This document shows, one piece after another, positions 39,993 to 48,498 of a stretch of 64,000 nucleotides of DNA; the first letter of the stretch is position 1; the number at the start of each line of letters is the position of its first letter. This DNA comes from Mesorhizobium sp. M2D.F.Ca.ET.226.01.1.1 (lineage in GTDB: Bacteria; Pseudomonadota; Alphaproteobacteria; Rhizobiales; Rhizobiaceae). Made by a program: the position numbers and the translations under genes. The notes below the pieces were generated by a model. That model saw nothing but the letters and a program-made list of their open reading frames with translations, was not told where the DNA came from and did no database searches. Location of the stretch: positions 310,001 to 374,000 of the forward strand of contig NZ_RZOY02000007.1 in the NCBI RefSeq assembly GCF_004022705.2, written 5' to 3'.

Positions 39993-40223
39993 ATGCATGC
40001 GGGGACCGACACATCATTTGCACCGATGTCGCTGTCGCGGGGTGAAGCACTGAGCATGCTTTCCGCGAGCATCGCGGGACCCTGCTGCGGCGAGGCCAAC
40101 GAGATGCTGGCCTGGCTTTCCCTGCTGCCGCCCAACGAGACCGCGCCAGGCGAGACACGCGTCGAGCCGAACGCCGCGCAGCGCCGTTCGTGGCTTGGCT
40201 TGCTTAGCATCTTTCTGGCTTGA
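39993..40223 (+). CDS. small hypothetical protein with strong ribosome binding site
   Basis: The ATG is preceded by a perfect GGAGG (39982-39986) at 6 bp, which is the best reason to call a gene. The 76-residue product has SLSRGEALSMLSASIAG, two adjacent cysteines (GPCCGEAN), and a hydrophobic/aromatic end (SWLGLLSIFLA) that could touch a membrane. No family is recognised. It sits just ahead of the winged-helix regulator and could be co-transcribed. Confidence 0.45.
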   Translation: MHAGTDTSFAPMSLSRGEALSMLSASIAGPCCGEANEMLAWLSLLPPNETAPGETRVEPNAAQRRSWLGLLSIFLA

Positions 40224-40286
40224 CCTTGCCGGGATTTGCCCTCCCAATGAATTCTGCGCAATCAGGCGTGTCGATGGGGCAAGGGC

Positions 40287-41807
40287 TTGGCGCTACGGAT
40301 TGGCGGCGCTGTTCTCGATCTTGACCGGGGTACGCTCCGGCGCGACGGCGAGATTGTGCCCATCCGGCCAAAAACCCTGGAGTTGCTCGCCTTCCTGACG
40401 CGCAATCCGGGACGGGTGCTGAGCAAGGACGAGCTGATGCAGGCAGTCTGGCCGGGCATCATCGTCACCGAGGATTCGCTCACCCAATCGATCCGCGACG
40501 CGCGCAAATCGATCGGCGACGAGGCGCAGGCGCTGATCCGCACGGTACCGCGGCGGGGCTATCTATTCCAGCCGGAGATCGAGGCAGCACCGGCACCCGT
40601 CGGCGCTATGCCTGCTGCCCGGGCGGAGCCGATGGTGGCTATCTTGCCGTTCCAGGTCGATCCGCTCGACGGCACCGCCAAGGCATTGTTCGACGGCGCG
40701 GTCGAGGAGATCACCAACGCGCTCTCCTACTTCAAGACCGTCGCCGTGCTGGCGCGTCATTCGGCCTTCGCTTTGGCCGAGCATTCACGCGAGGACATCC
40801 GGACGACCGCCGAGCGCTTCGGAGCCGACTACGTCGCCGAAGGCAGCGTCGTGACTTCCGAAGCGGAATACAGCGCACGCGTGGTGCTTACCGAGACGGC
40901 GTCCGGGCGACGCGTCTGGGGCCAGACCTTCACTTTCGCCAAAGGCGAGATCTTCGCGTTCCAGACGATGGTGGCGCAACGCATCGTGACGGCGCTGGTC
41001 GCCAATATCGAAAGCGCGGTGATGCGGCGCGGCCTGCCCGCGGCCGCCGCCAATGTCGAAGCCTATCTGCATTTCCTGCGGGGGAAGGAGCTGCTGCGCA
41101 GCTATGGCGAACGGGTCAACCAGGATGCGCGCGAGCATTTCCTCGAGGCGATCGAACTCGATCCTCGTTCTGGCCTGGCGAACGCCTATCTGGCGCTTGC
41201 AGATGTCATCATCGGCGGCTACGCCGATTCGCCGCGCGCCGTGCTCGACCAGGCGCGTGACCGCGCGCTGCACGCAATCGCGCTCAGCCCCGACGAGGCG
41301 CGATGCCACCGCATGCTGGCGCTAATCTTGCTCTACCGAGGCCACGACGAATACGACGCCGCGGAAAAACATTTCGCCCGAGCGCTCGATCTCAATCCCT
41401 ATGACGCCGACACGCTGGCCCAAACCGGCTTCTTCCGGGCGCTGCGCGGCGACGGCGAGGCTGGGCTGGCGCTGCTCGACAAGGCCGTCCAGCTCAATCC
41501 CATGCATCCGACCTGGTATTATTACGACAGAGGCGAAGCCCTGCTGGCGCTCGGGCGGTATCAGGAAGCGGCCGCGTCCTTCTCATGTCTGCCCCGCAAG
41601 AGCGCCTGGCAATGGGCGCGGCTGGCCGCATGCCACGCATTTGCCAGCGACCACGGGAAGGCGCTGGCCTGCGTCATGGAAGGTCGCGCCCTGGAGCCAG
41701 ACCTCACCATCGCCCAGATCGTCCAAGACATGCGCATGGAACGCGAAGAGGACCGCGAACGACTCCGTCGCGGGCTCGAACTCGCCGGCTGGGACACAGC
41801 CATCTAG
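40287..41807 (+). CDS. CadC/OmpR-type winged-helix regulator with TolB-like and TPR regions
   Basis: This 506-residue regulator starts with an OmpR/PhoB-type winged helix (about 1-95: RRDGEIVPIRPKTLELLAFL, GRVLSKDELMQAVWPGIIVT, VPRRGYLF). A TolB/FlgO-like domain follows (about 110-225, MVAILPFQVDPLDG). TPR repeats run from about 235 to 480. No membrane segment is seen, unlike CadC. The start is unusual: the only in-frame candidate near the domain is TTG 40287 (or CTG 40254), without a clear ribosome site, so initiation may be weak. It is architecturally a sister of the LuxR-headed regulator at 37941. Confidence 0.83.
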   Translation: MALRIGGAVLDLDRGTLRRDGEIVPIRPKTLELLAFLTRNPGRVLSKDELMQAVWPGIIVTEDSLTQSIRDARKSIGDEAQALIRTVPRRGYLFQPEIEAAPAPVGAMPAARAEPMVAILPFQVDPLDGTAKALFDGAVEEITNALSYFKTVAVLARHSAFALAEHSREDIRTTAERFGADYVAEGSVVTSEAEYSARVVLTETASGRRVWGQTFTFAKGEIFAFQTMVAQRIVTALVANIESAVMRRGLPAAAANVEAYLHFLRGKELLRSYGERVNQDAREHFLEAIELDPRSGLANAYLALADVIIGGYADSPRAVLDQARDRALHAIALSPDEARCHRMLALILLYRGHDEYDAAEKHFARALDLNPYDADTLAQTGFFRALRGDGEAGLALLDKAVQLNPMHPTWYYYDRGEALLALGRYQEAAASFSCLPRKSAWQWARLAACHAFASDHGKALACVMEGRALEPDLTIAQIVQDMRMEREEDRERLRRGLELAGWDTAI

Positions 41808-41818
41808 GCATGCCCGGG

Positions 41819-42241
41819 CTAGAAACTGATCTCCACCGCCGCGGCGCTTCGCCTGGCGTCGCCATGGAACACCGCCTCGATGTTGTTGCCGTCGGGGTCG
41901 AGCAAGAAGCAGGCGTAGTAGCCGGGATGGTAATGGCGCTCGCCCGGCGCCCCATTGTCCTTGCCACCGGCCGCAAGGCCCGCCTGGTAAAAGGCGTCGA
42001 CCATGGCGCGGTCCTTGGCCTGGAAGGCGAGATGGTGGCGGCCAGTGAGCACGCCGAGCGCCGCGCGGCTGTCGGCGCTGGAGACAAACAGCTCGTCGGC
42101 CCAGAAATAATCCCGCGCCTCGCCGCCGATCGGGATGCCCAGCACCTTGAACAGGCGCCCCCCGTAGAAACGCCGGCTGGCCGCAAGGTCGCGCACCACG
42201 AGCTGGATATGGTCGATGAGCCGGCCGCGATAGAGTTCCAT
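41819..42241 (-). CDS. glyoxalase/VOC family protein
   Basis: This 140-residue single VOC-fold protein has IDHIQLVVRDLAASRRFYGG at the N-terminus and CFLLDPDGNNIEAVFHGDAR at the C-terminus, where His/Glu metal ligands are usual (H11, H70 in RHHLAFQAKD, E122). Members include glyoxalase I, fosfomycin-resistance and dioxygenase types; the substrate is unknown. It converges on the winged-helix regulator with an 11-bp gap. Confidence 0.87.
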   Translation of the reverse strand: MELYRGRLIDHIQLVVRDLAASRRFYGGRLFKVLGIPIGGEARDYFWADELFVSSADSRAALGVLTGRHHLAFQAKDRAMVDAFYQAGLAAGGKDNGAPGERHYHPGYYACFLLDPDGNNIEAVFHGDARRSAAAVEISF

Positions 42242-42430
42242 GGGGGCGACGCCTCCTGCTGATTGCTGCGGCCCAATCTAGAAGGGCCCCAGCCCGGTCA
42301 ATGCAGGGTTTTGCAGGCTGCTGACAGTTGGCGACGCTGGCGGGACAGCGTCCTCCAGGCGATCGGCGGTCGTTGCCCAAAAAATCTGGATAAAAAATGC
42401 AACCAGATTGTAGGATCGGTTCCCGGCCTG

Positions 42431-42510
42431 GCGTCCTTCGGACGCAAGCGGCACGGTGAAACTGGAAAAACCGTGCCGCATCAAACAGGATGCCTTACGG
42501 CATGGGAGAA
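42431..42510 (+). promoter_or_regulatory. three-hairpin leader before the MFS gene
   Basis: Three perfect hairpins follow one another in the 5' region of the MFS gene: GCGTCC/GGACGC (42431-42445), GCGGCACGGT/ACCGTGCCGC (42448-42479) and ATGCC/GGCAT (42490-42503). The last ends directly at the ribosome binding site GGGAGAA (42504-42510). Such packing suggests control of translation or attenuation. No known riboswitch class was recognised. Confidence 0.5.
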
Positions 42511-42515
42511 TAACC

Positions 42516-43724
42516 ATGAACCATTCCTATCGTTGGGTCATCGTCGCGGCCGGCGCGCTGATGACCTGCGTGGCGCTCGGCGCCATGTTCTCGCTGGCGA
42601 TCTTTCTGGAACCGATATCGCTCGACACCAACTGGTCGCGCACCGGCATTTCCAGCGCCATGACGTTGAACTTCCTGGTGATGGGCCTCGGCGGCTTCGC
42701 CTGGGGCTCGATCTATGACCGGGTCGGCGCGCGGCCCGTCGTGCTTGCGGGCGCCGTGCTGCTCGGCCTTTCGCTCGTGGTGGCGAGCCGCGCCACATCG
42801 CTCATCGTCTTTCAGCTCAGCTACGGCATCATTGTCGGGCTGGCCGCCAGCGCCTTCTTCGCGCCGATGATCGCGCTGACCACCGCCTGGTTCGACACCA
42901 ACCGCAGCCTCGCCGTGTCGCTGGTCTCGGCCGGCATGGGCGTGGCACCGATGACCATCTCGCCCTTCGCGCGCTGGCTGATCTCGGCCTACGACTGGCG
43001 CACCGCCATGTTCGACATCGGCGTCATGGCCTGGGTGCTGCTGTTGCCCGCAGTGTTGCTGGTGCGCCAGCCGCCGGCAGCGATCGCGTCGAGCGACGGC
43101 ACGCCGGCGCCCGTCACCGACGATCCCGGCATGAGCGTCGGCCAGGCGCTGCGCTCGCCGCAATTCATCGTGCTGGGCTTGACGTTCTTTGCGTGCTGCG
43201 CGGCGCATTCAGGCCCGATCTTCCACATGGTCAGCTATGCCATGTCCTGCGGCGTGGCGCCGATGGCGGCCGTATCGATCTACAGCGTCGAGGGCCTGGC
43301 CGGCCTCGGCGGGCGCGTGCTCTACGGCGTGCTCGCCGACCGGCTGGGCGTGAAGCCGGTGCTGGTCACGGGACTCGCCATCCAGGGACTGGTGATCGCC
43401 GCTTACCTCGCGGTCGGCCAGCTCGAGCAGTTCTACCTTCTGGCCGTCATCTTCGGCGCCACCTATGGCGGCGTGATGCCGCTCTATGCGGTGCTGGCGC
43501 GCGAATATTTCGGCCTGCGCATCATCGGCACCGTGCTTGGCGCGGCCACGATGCTTTCCAGCCTCGGCATGTCGCTCGGGCCGCTTGCCGGCGGCATGAT
43601 CTATGACGCCACCGCCAGCTATCACTGGCTGTTCATCGGCTCGGCGCTGATCGGCCTGGGCGCGGCCGGCATCGCCATTGCCTTCCCGCCGCAGCCGAGC
43701 CGGCACAAGCTGCAGATGGCGTAG
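42516..43724 (+). CDS. MFS transporter (oxalate/formate antiporter-like)
   Basis: This 402-residue, 12-segment major facilitator begins MNHSYRWVIVAAGALMTCVA. The motif-A-like loop is GSIYDRVGARPVVLAG. WFDTNRSLAVSLVSAGMGVA is characteristic of the OFA/monocarboxylate group, which moves small organic acids. The substrate is unknown. The ATG at 42516 follows GGGAGAATAACC, and the leader upstream can form three hairpins. Confidence 0.88.
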   Translation: MNHSYRWVIVAAGALMTCVALGAMFSLAIFLEPISLDTNWSRTGISSAMTLNFLVMGLGGFAWGSIYDRVGARPVVLAGAVLLGLSLVVASRATSLIVFQLSYGIIVGLAASAFFAPMIALTTAWFDTNRSLAVSLVSAGMGVAPMTISPFARWLISAYDWRTAMFDIGVMAWVLLLPAVLLVRQPPAAIASSDGTPAPVTDDPGMSVGQALRSPQFIVLGLTFFACCAAHSGPIFHMVSYAMSCGVAPMAAVSIYSVEGLAGLGGRVLYGVLADRLGVKPVLVTGLAIQGLVIAAYLAVGQLEQFYLLAVIFGATYGGVMPLYAVLAREYFGLRIIGTVLGAATMLSSLGMSLGPLAGGMIYDATASYHWLFIGSALIGLGAAGIAIAFPPQPSRHKLQMA

Positions 43725-43886
43725 GCGCTGACGACATTCCGGCGGTCCCAGCTACGGGCCGCCGGCCCGTCGCGCGAAAATCCATTTGCCGGACGATGGC
43801 GAGTGTGGAACTCTGAGCCAAGCAAGACGCTGCATCTGAATTGCCGGCTCCATGCCGGCTCGATCCGTGGTCCGGAGGGCATCGCA

Positions 43887-44522
43887 GTGGCCGCAGGCCT
43901 GGAAGCCGACGACGCCAGAGGCTGGTCCGACCTGCTGGTCGCAGCCGAGAAAGGCGACGCCGAGGCCGTACGGGTCGAACTCGCGGCGGGGGCGGACATC
44001 AACCAGACCGACGAAGGCGGCTGGTCGGCGTTGCATCTTGCCGCCCATAATGCCCACATGGCGGTGCTCGAAACCTTGATCGCGCAGCCGGCTATCGACG
44101 TCAATTCCAGGAACAAATGGAAGAGCACGCCCTTGAGCCTGGCCGCGGCCAAGGGTCACTACGACTGCATCCAGGCGCTGGTGCGACATCCTCAGATCGA
44201 TATCGACGCGCGCGCCGACTATTATGGCCGCACGGCTTTGATCGAAGCGGCAAGGAACGGGCATCTCGATGCCGTCAGGCTGCTGGTAGAGCATGGCGCG
44301 GACGTCAATGCGGCCGACAAGACAGGGCGAAACAGCGCCCTCATCGAAGCCATCAAGGGACGGCACTTCGCGGTTGCGCAGTATCTGCTTGAGACCAGGA
44401 AGGTGAACTTCCTCAACAAAGACATGCGGCTCAACGCGCTGATCTGGGCCGGCAGCACCCGCAACGCCGAACTCATCGAGAAACTGGACGCAGCAATCCA
44501 CGCGTTTTTCGAAGGCAAGTGA
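43887..44522 (+). CDS. cytoplasmic ankyrin-repeat protein
   Basis: This protein of about 211 residues is built of five to six ankyrin repeats (GWSDLLVAAEKGDAEAVRVE, GWSALHLAAHNAHMAVLETL, GRTALIEAARNGHLDAVRLL). Ankyrin repeats mediate protein binding. I prefer the GTG at 43887 because GGAGGG (43874-43879) stands 7 bp before it; the frame extends upstream to a GTG at 43803. It has no signal peptide, unlike the ankyrin-cytochrome protein. The partner is unknown. Confidence 0.82.
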   Translation: MAAGLEADDARGWSDLLVAAEKGDAEAVRVELAAGADINQTDEGGWSALHLAAHNAHMAVLETLIAQPAIDVNSRNKWKSTPLSLAAAKGHYDCIQALVRHPQIDIDARADYYGRTALIEAARNGHLDAVRLLVEHGADVNAADKTGRNSALIEAIKGRHFAVAQYLLETRKVNFLNKDMRLNALIWAGSTRNAELIEKLDAAIHAFFEGK

Positions 44523-44547
44523 ACGGCAGCCGTCAGCCCTCGGACCG

Positions 44548-44844
44548 TCAGCCGGGCGCCACCCCTTCGAGGGCGATGATGCGTGTGTGGGCGCAGCGGA
44601 AACGGATTTGTTTCAACCTCTCATACTCCGGCGAGTTGTACCACGCGGTGAGCGCAGCCCTGTCGGGAAACTGGACTATGACCAGGCGGTGCGGCTCCCA
44701 GTCGCCTTCAAGCACCCGCGTTGCGCCGCCCCGCGCGAGATAGTGCCCGCCATGGCGAGCCTCGGTCGCCGGGACTTCGCGTCTGTACTCGTCGAACATG
44801 GCCATGTCAGTGATATCGACATCGGCAATCAGATAGGCGGCCAT
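44548..44844 (-). CDS. DUF1330 family protein
   Basis: This 98-residue dimeric alpha/beta-barrel-type protein has AAYLIADVDITDMAMFDEYR, HGGHYLARGGATRVLEGDWE and HRLVIVQFPDRAALTAWYNS, as is usual for DUF1330. The family is related to EthD/ABM-fold proteins and its function is mostly unknown. It converges on the ankyrin gene. A short AT-rich stretch with TATTAGTAATTA lies upstream. Confidence 0.88.
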   Translation of the reverse strand: MAAYLIADVDITDMAMFDEYRREVPATEARHGGHYLARGGATRVLEGDWEPHRLVIVQFPDRAALTAWYNSPEYERLKQIRFRCAHTRIIALEGVAPG

Positions 44845-44906
44845 CGTCGCTCTCCCGTTTTATCGTCCGTTCCCGTTACATATTAGTAATTACTCATATA
44901 TTAGCT

Positions 44907-45470
44907 TCAGCCCTGGGCCGCCACCCTCTTCTCAACCACCCAGCAGTGCTTGCCGATCTGGCGGTTGCGGCTGAAACCTTGGCGCTCGAACATCGCCAGC
45001 GTGCCGTTATGGAGGAAGGCGCCGGCGACCTTGCGGCCTGCGGTGTCCTCGGGATAGCTCTCCACCGCGCCGCCGCCGAGCCGAGCAATCTCGGCCAGCG
45101 CGCCGGCAAGCGCCGCGGCGGCAACGCCTTCGCCACGCCGCGTCTTGTCGATGAAGAAGCAGGTAATGCGCCAGTCGGGCAACTCCGCCAGCCCTTCCTC
45201 GTAAGCACGCCGGTGCTTGATGCTCGGCAATTCGTCGGTTGGCCCGAACTGGCACCAGCCGACGCAGGCCGGACCATCGTAGACGAGCGCGGCATGCGTG
45301 CGACCTTCGCGCACCCGTGCTTCCTTTGCGTCGCGGTTGCTCGCCGCGCCCGTACCCTTGGCGTGGAAGGCCATGCACCAGCAGCCGCCCCAGACGCCAT
45401 TGTGCCGCTCGACCAGCGCGGCGAAATCCGGCCAGGTTGTCGTATCGAGAGGTTTTGTGCTGAAGCTCAT
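44907..45470 (-). CDS. GNAT-family acetyltransferase
   Basis: The ATG at 45470, preceded by AAGGAGACGCCG, gives a 187-residue GNAT-type protein. GGCWCMAFHAKG near the N-terminus and RRGEGVAAAALAGALAEIAR, the acetyl-CoA loop, are visible, as is AMFERQGFSRNRQIGKHCWV at the end. The sequence resembles a small group of GNATs found in actinobacteria and rhizobia. The substrate is unknown. A longer frame upstream, to 45581, is not used. Confidence 0.83.
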   Translation of the reverse strand: MSFSTKPLDTTTWPDFAALVERHNGVWGGCWCMAFHAKGTGAASNRDAKEARVREGRTHAALVYDGPACVGWCQFGPTDELPSIKHRRAYEEGLAELPDWRITCFFIDKTRRGEGVAAAALAGALAEIARLGGGAVESYPEDTAGRKVAGAFLHNGTLAMFERQGFSRNRQIGKHCWVVEKRVAAQG

Positions 45471-45534
45471 CGGCGTCTCCTTGCGCAGCAAAGATAACCG
45501 ATCCGGGCCCACTTTGAAGCGAGGGGCTCTCCCT

Positions 45535-47838
45535 TCACCCGGTCCCCGCCCCCGTGCGCACGGCCTCGCGCTCGCTCTCATCGCGTTGTACCCGCTCGTC
45601 GGAGATCAGCACCACCGGGCATGGGCTGCGGCGCAGGACGGCCGTTGTCGTCTCGCCGAAGATCAATTCCTCGCCCTGGCGCCGGGTCACGCCCATGACG
45701 ATCAAGGACACGTTGCGGCCGGCCTGGCGGGCGATGGCGTCGGCGGCCGCGGCCCTTGAGCGGATAGCGGTCTCGATCTCGACCCCATAACGGTCGGCAA
45801 GTGTGACGATGTCCTTCAGCACCGCTTCCCGGCGACGATGCGAGACGGTGTCCCGCGGCTCCTCGCGGCCGGTGCGCGCGACATAGAGCATCTTGACCGG
45901 GGCGCCGGTGACGGCGGCTATTGCGAGCGCCAGCTCGGCGCCGCGGCGGGCAACCGCCGTGCCGTTGACCGGCACCAGTATCTTGCCCGATCCGGGACCG
46001 AGTTTCGGCATCTGCCGACCGGCGTTCGCCGGCTTCAGCACCAGGCAAAGCGGCCCGTCGAAGGCGCCGGCGACTTCGTTCAACCGGTGCGAGAAGCCGC
46101 CCTTGGCGGTGACGGCGCGGCCGAGGCCGACAAGCAGCATGCCGTAGCCCTTGCGCGCCTCCCTGGCGACCGCCTCGGCCGAAAGCTCCTCATGCTGGCG
46201 GCGGGTGACCGGCGCTTCGCGCACCGGCTCCTCGTCGCCCTCCTTGGCTGCCTCGCGGCTGTCCTCCGCGCCCTTCTCGATTTCCTCCAGATGCAGGCCC
46301 TCGGTCGGCTCGGCATCGGTCTCACCGCTGGAATGCAGCACCGTCGTCGGCTTGCCGGCGCCGATGACGCCGGCGAGATAGGCGGCGAAGCGACCGACGA
46401 CGCCCTCGTCGACCACCACCAGAAGCCGCTCCAGATTGGCGACGAAGCCGCGCTGGTCGATCTCCTCGCGCTCCAGGCGCTTCTTCTCGTTGTCCCCGAT
46501 CGGCAGGCGGCGCAGCGCCCAGCGCAATGTCGGCGGCATGGCCAGCGTGGTGACGACGGCCATGGTGAGGATCATGGTGAAAAGGGTGTGCGACAGCACG
46601 CCCATCGACAGGCCGATGGACGCGACGATCACCTCGGTCGAGCCACGCGCGTTCATGCCGCAGCCAACAGCGATGCCTTCGGCGCGGCTCATGCCTGCCA
46701 CCTCGGCGCCGATGAAGGCACCGCCGAACTTGCCGACGCTGGCAATGACGACCAGCGCGACGGTGAGCAGCGCCAGTTGCGGATCGACCAGCACAGTGAG
46801 ATCGGCCGACAGGCCGGCGACGCCGAAGAACACCGGCATGAAAAGAGCCGTGATGACACCGCGCAACTGCCCTTCGATATGGCGCGACAGGATCGGCGAT
46901 TCACCCACCAATATGCCGGCGACGAAAGCGCCGAGCACGGTATGCACGCCGATCAGGTCGGTGATCAGGGCCATCACCCCCATGATGGCGAGGATGACGG
47001 TGACCACCGCATATTCCGAGCGGAAGGTGTCGTTGGTCCAGCGGATGGCGTCGAAGACGATGCGGCGGCCCACCGTGAAGGAAAACGCCATGAAGAGGGC
47101 GACGCCGGCGATGGTGAAGGCCAGGCTGGCAATCTCGATCCGCCCCTTGGTGGCGATGCCGATGGTGATGGCGACGACCACCCAGCCGATCGTGTCCTCG
47201 ATGATGGCCGAGGAGACGATGATCTGGCCGAGGTCGCGGCGCATGAAGTTCATGTCGCGCACCACCATGGCGACGATCTTGACCGAGGAGATGGAGAGCG
47301 CTGTGCCGAGAAACAGCCCGGCGACGATGCGCTCGCCGCCGGCGGCAAGCAGCGTGTCGGGCATGAACTGCGCGGCGATGAAACCGAGCGCGAAGGGCAT
47401 GGCGACGCCGGCCGCCGAGATGGAAAAGCAGGCGCGGCCGACACGGCGCACGAGCCTCAGATCCGTCTCCATGCCGGTGAGCAGAAGCAGCATCAGGACG
47501 CCCAGCTGGGCGATGGCGTTGATCATCGATTTCTGCGACGGATCGCCGGCGAAGATCAGGCGCTCGGCCGCCGGCCAGACCCAGCCGAGCAGCGAAGGCC
47601 CGAGCAGGATGCCGCCGATCAGCTGCCCCATCACCGCCGGCTGCCCCAGCGCCTCCAGCACCTCGCCGATGCCGCGGCCGACGACCAGGAGCAGGATCAG
47701 CTCGGCGACGAAAACGCCTTCCGAGGACATGCCGGTCTTCTCGGCGGCGAAGGCTACGGCGGGCATCAAAGCGAGCGCCACCGCTGCAAGCGCAATCCAA
47801 ACCGACGGCGGCCAGCGCCGATTGAGCATGTTGGACAA
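45535..47838 (-). CDS. CPA2 cation/proton antiporter fused to USP domains
   Basis: This 767-residue protein is a CPA2-family Na+/H+ (or K+/H+) antiporter. About 12-13 membrane segments run to residue 435, with GRGIGEVLEALGQPAVMGQL, ALSISSVKIVAMV and GMNARGSTEVIVASIGLSMG typical of the family. A cytoplasmic tail follows with one degenerate USP-like region (about 465-600) and one intact USP domain (about 612-755) whose ATP loop reads GVTRRQGEELIFGETTTAVL. The USP part likely senses ATP or stress to gate transport. The first 30 residues look like a signal or extra segment. Confidence 0.9.
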   Translation of the reverse strand: MSNMLNRRWPPSVWIALAAVALALMPAVAFAAEKTGMSSEGVFVAELILLLVVGRGIGEVLEALGQPAVMGQLIGGILLGPSLLGWVWPAAERLIFAGDPSQKSMINAIAQLGVLMLLLLTGMETDLRLVRRVGRACFSISAAGVAMPFALGFIAAQFMPDTLLAAGGERIVAGLFLGTALSISSVKIVAMVVRDMNFMRRDLGQIIVSSAIIEDTIGWVVVAITIGIATKGRIEIASLAFTIAGVALFMAFSFTVGRRIVFDAIRWTNDTFRSEYAVVTVILAIMGVMALITDLIGVHTVLGAFVAGILVGESPILSRHIEGQLRGVITALFMPVFFGVAGLSADLTVLVDPQLALLTVALVVIASVGKFGGAFIGAEVAGMSRAEGIAVGCGMNARGSTEVIVASIGLSMGVLSHTLFTMILTMAVVTTLAMPPTLRWALRRLPIGDNEKKRLEREEIDQRGFVANLERLLVVVDEGVVGRFAAYLAGVIGAGKPTTVLHSSGETDAEPTEGLHLEEIEKGAEDSREAAKEGDEEPVREAPVTRRQHEELSAEAVAREARKGYGMLLVGLGRAVTAKGGFSHRLNEVAGAFDGPLCLVLKPANAGRQMPKLGPGSGKILVPVNGTAVARRGAELALAIAAVTGAPVKMLYVARTGREEPRDTVSHRRREAVLKDIVTLADRYGVEIETAIRSRAAAADAIARQAGRNVSLIVMGVTRRQGEELIFGETTTAVLRRSPCPVVLISDERVQRDESEREAVRTGAGTG

Positions 47839-47925
47839 GATGCCCCCTCATTCCTCGCTTCGGCATAACGGTCTGGCGGGAGGATCGGTTGCACCGGCCC
47901 ATGCCGCCGATTCCCATGAAATGGG

Positions 47926-48078
47926 GAGAGGTGGCTCAGCGAAGCCGAGACGGAAGAGGGGAGCGCCGAACCGATTGGCGAAAGCGTCTCGAAGAAGAAG
48001 ACTTCCGCCCTACGAAGCCCCCTCTCCGTCCGCTTCGCGGACACCTCTGCCCCGCATTGCGGGGGCGAGGAAACACCC
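47926..48078. repeat. MITE-like extragenic element related to 4730-4921
   Basis: ATGGGGAGAGGTGGCTCAGC and GAGACGGAAGAGGGG on the left are mirrored by CCCCCTCTCCGTCCGC and GGACACCTCTGCCCCGC on the right. A small CCCCGCATTGCGGGG hairpin lies near 48052. It occupies most of the 333-bp gap between the antiporter and the next gene; nothing else is recognisable there. Confidence 0.6.
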
Positions 48079-48171
48079 CTACAATTCTAATCAAATACCA
48101 CCGCCGATCTTTTCTTCCCGGTAAAGCGACTCGACGATGTTGGCCGCGAGGCGGGCAATAAGGAGAAGCTA

Positions 48172-48378
48172 ATGAAAAGCGACTATGCCGCCGCCCACCT
48201 GCACCTCGACCGGGCGTGCCATTACCTGCGTGGCGACGATGAAACGAGCCGCGCGGCGCTTGCGGCGCTCGACCTCGTGATCGAGGCGGTGGCGGCGGCC
48301 CAGCATGCCCGGCCGATTGCCGACGTGCTGCCCTTTCCGCAGCGCGTCAATGGCGGTCTGCCACCGCTTGCATCCTGA
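48172..48378 (+). CDS. small hypothetical protein (68 residues)
   Basis: The ATG follows AAGGAGAAGCTA, a very good ribosome site. The protein is mainly helical (YAAAHLHLDRACHYLRGDDE, then SRAALAALDLVIEAVAAAQH), with a short Pro-rich end. No family is recognised. It precedes the DUF2270 gene by 120 bp on the same strand and could share its transcript. Confidence 0.6.
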   Translation: MKSDYAAAHLHLDRACHYLRGDDETSRAALAALDLVIEAVAAAQHARPIADVLPFPQRVNGGLPPLAS

Positions 48379-48498
48379 CTTATCCGCCTGAAAAGGCGGG
48401 AACATTTTGGGCCGGCCGCACGTTGTGATATATGGGTGTGGCCGGCCTGTTCGTGAATGGGGAGCGGCCGGCCATGGCGGCGGGAGGCGCATGGCACG

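Noticed and set aside
45838..47868. Long His/Asp-rich open frame on the + strand
   Set aside because: It is antisense to the CPA2 antiporter gene; the His/Asp/Gly composition is typical of such shadows.
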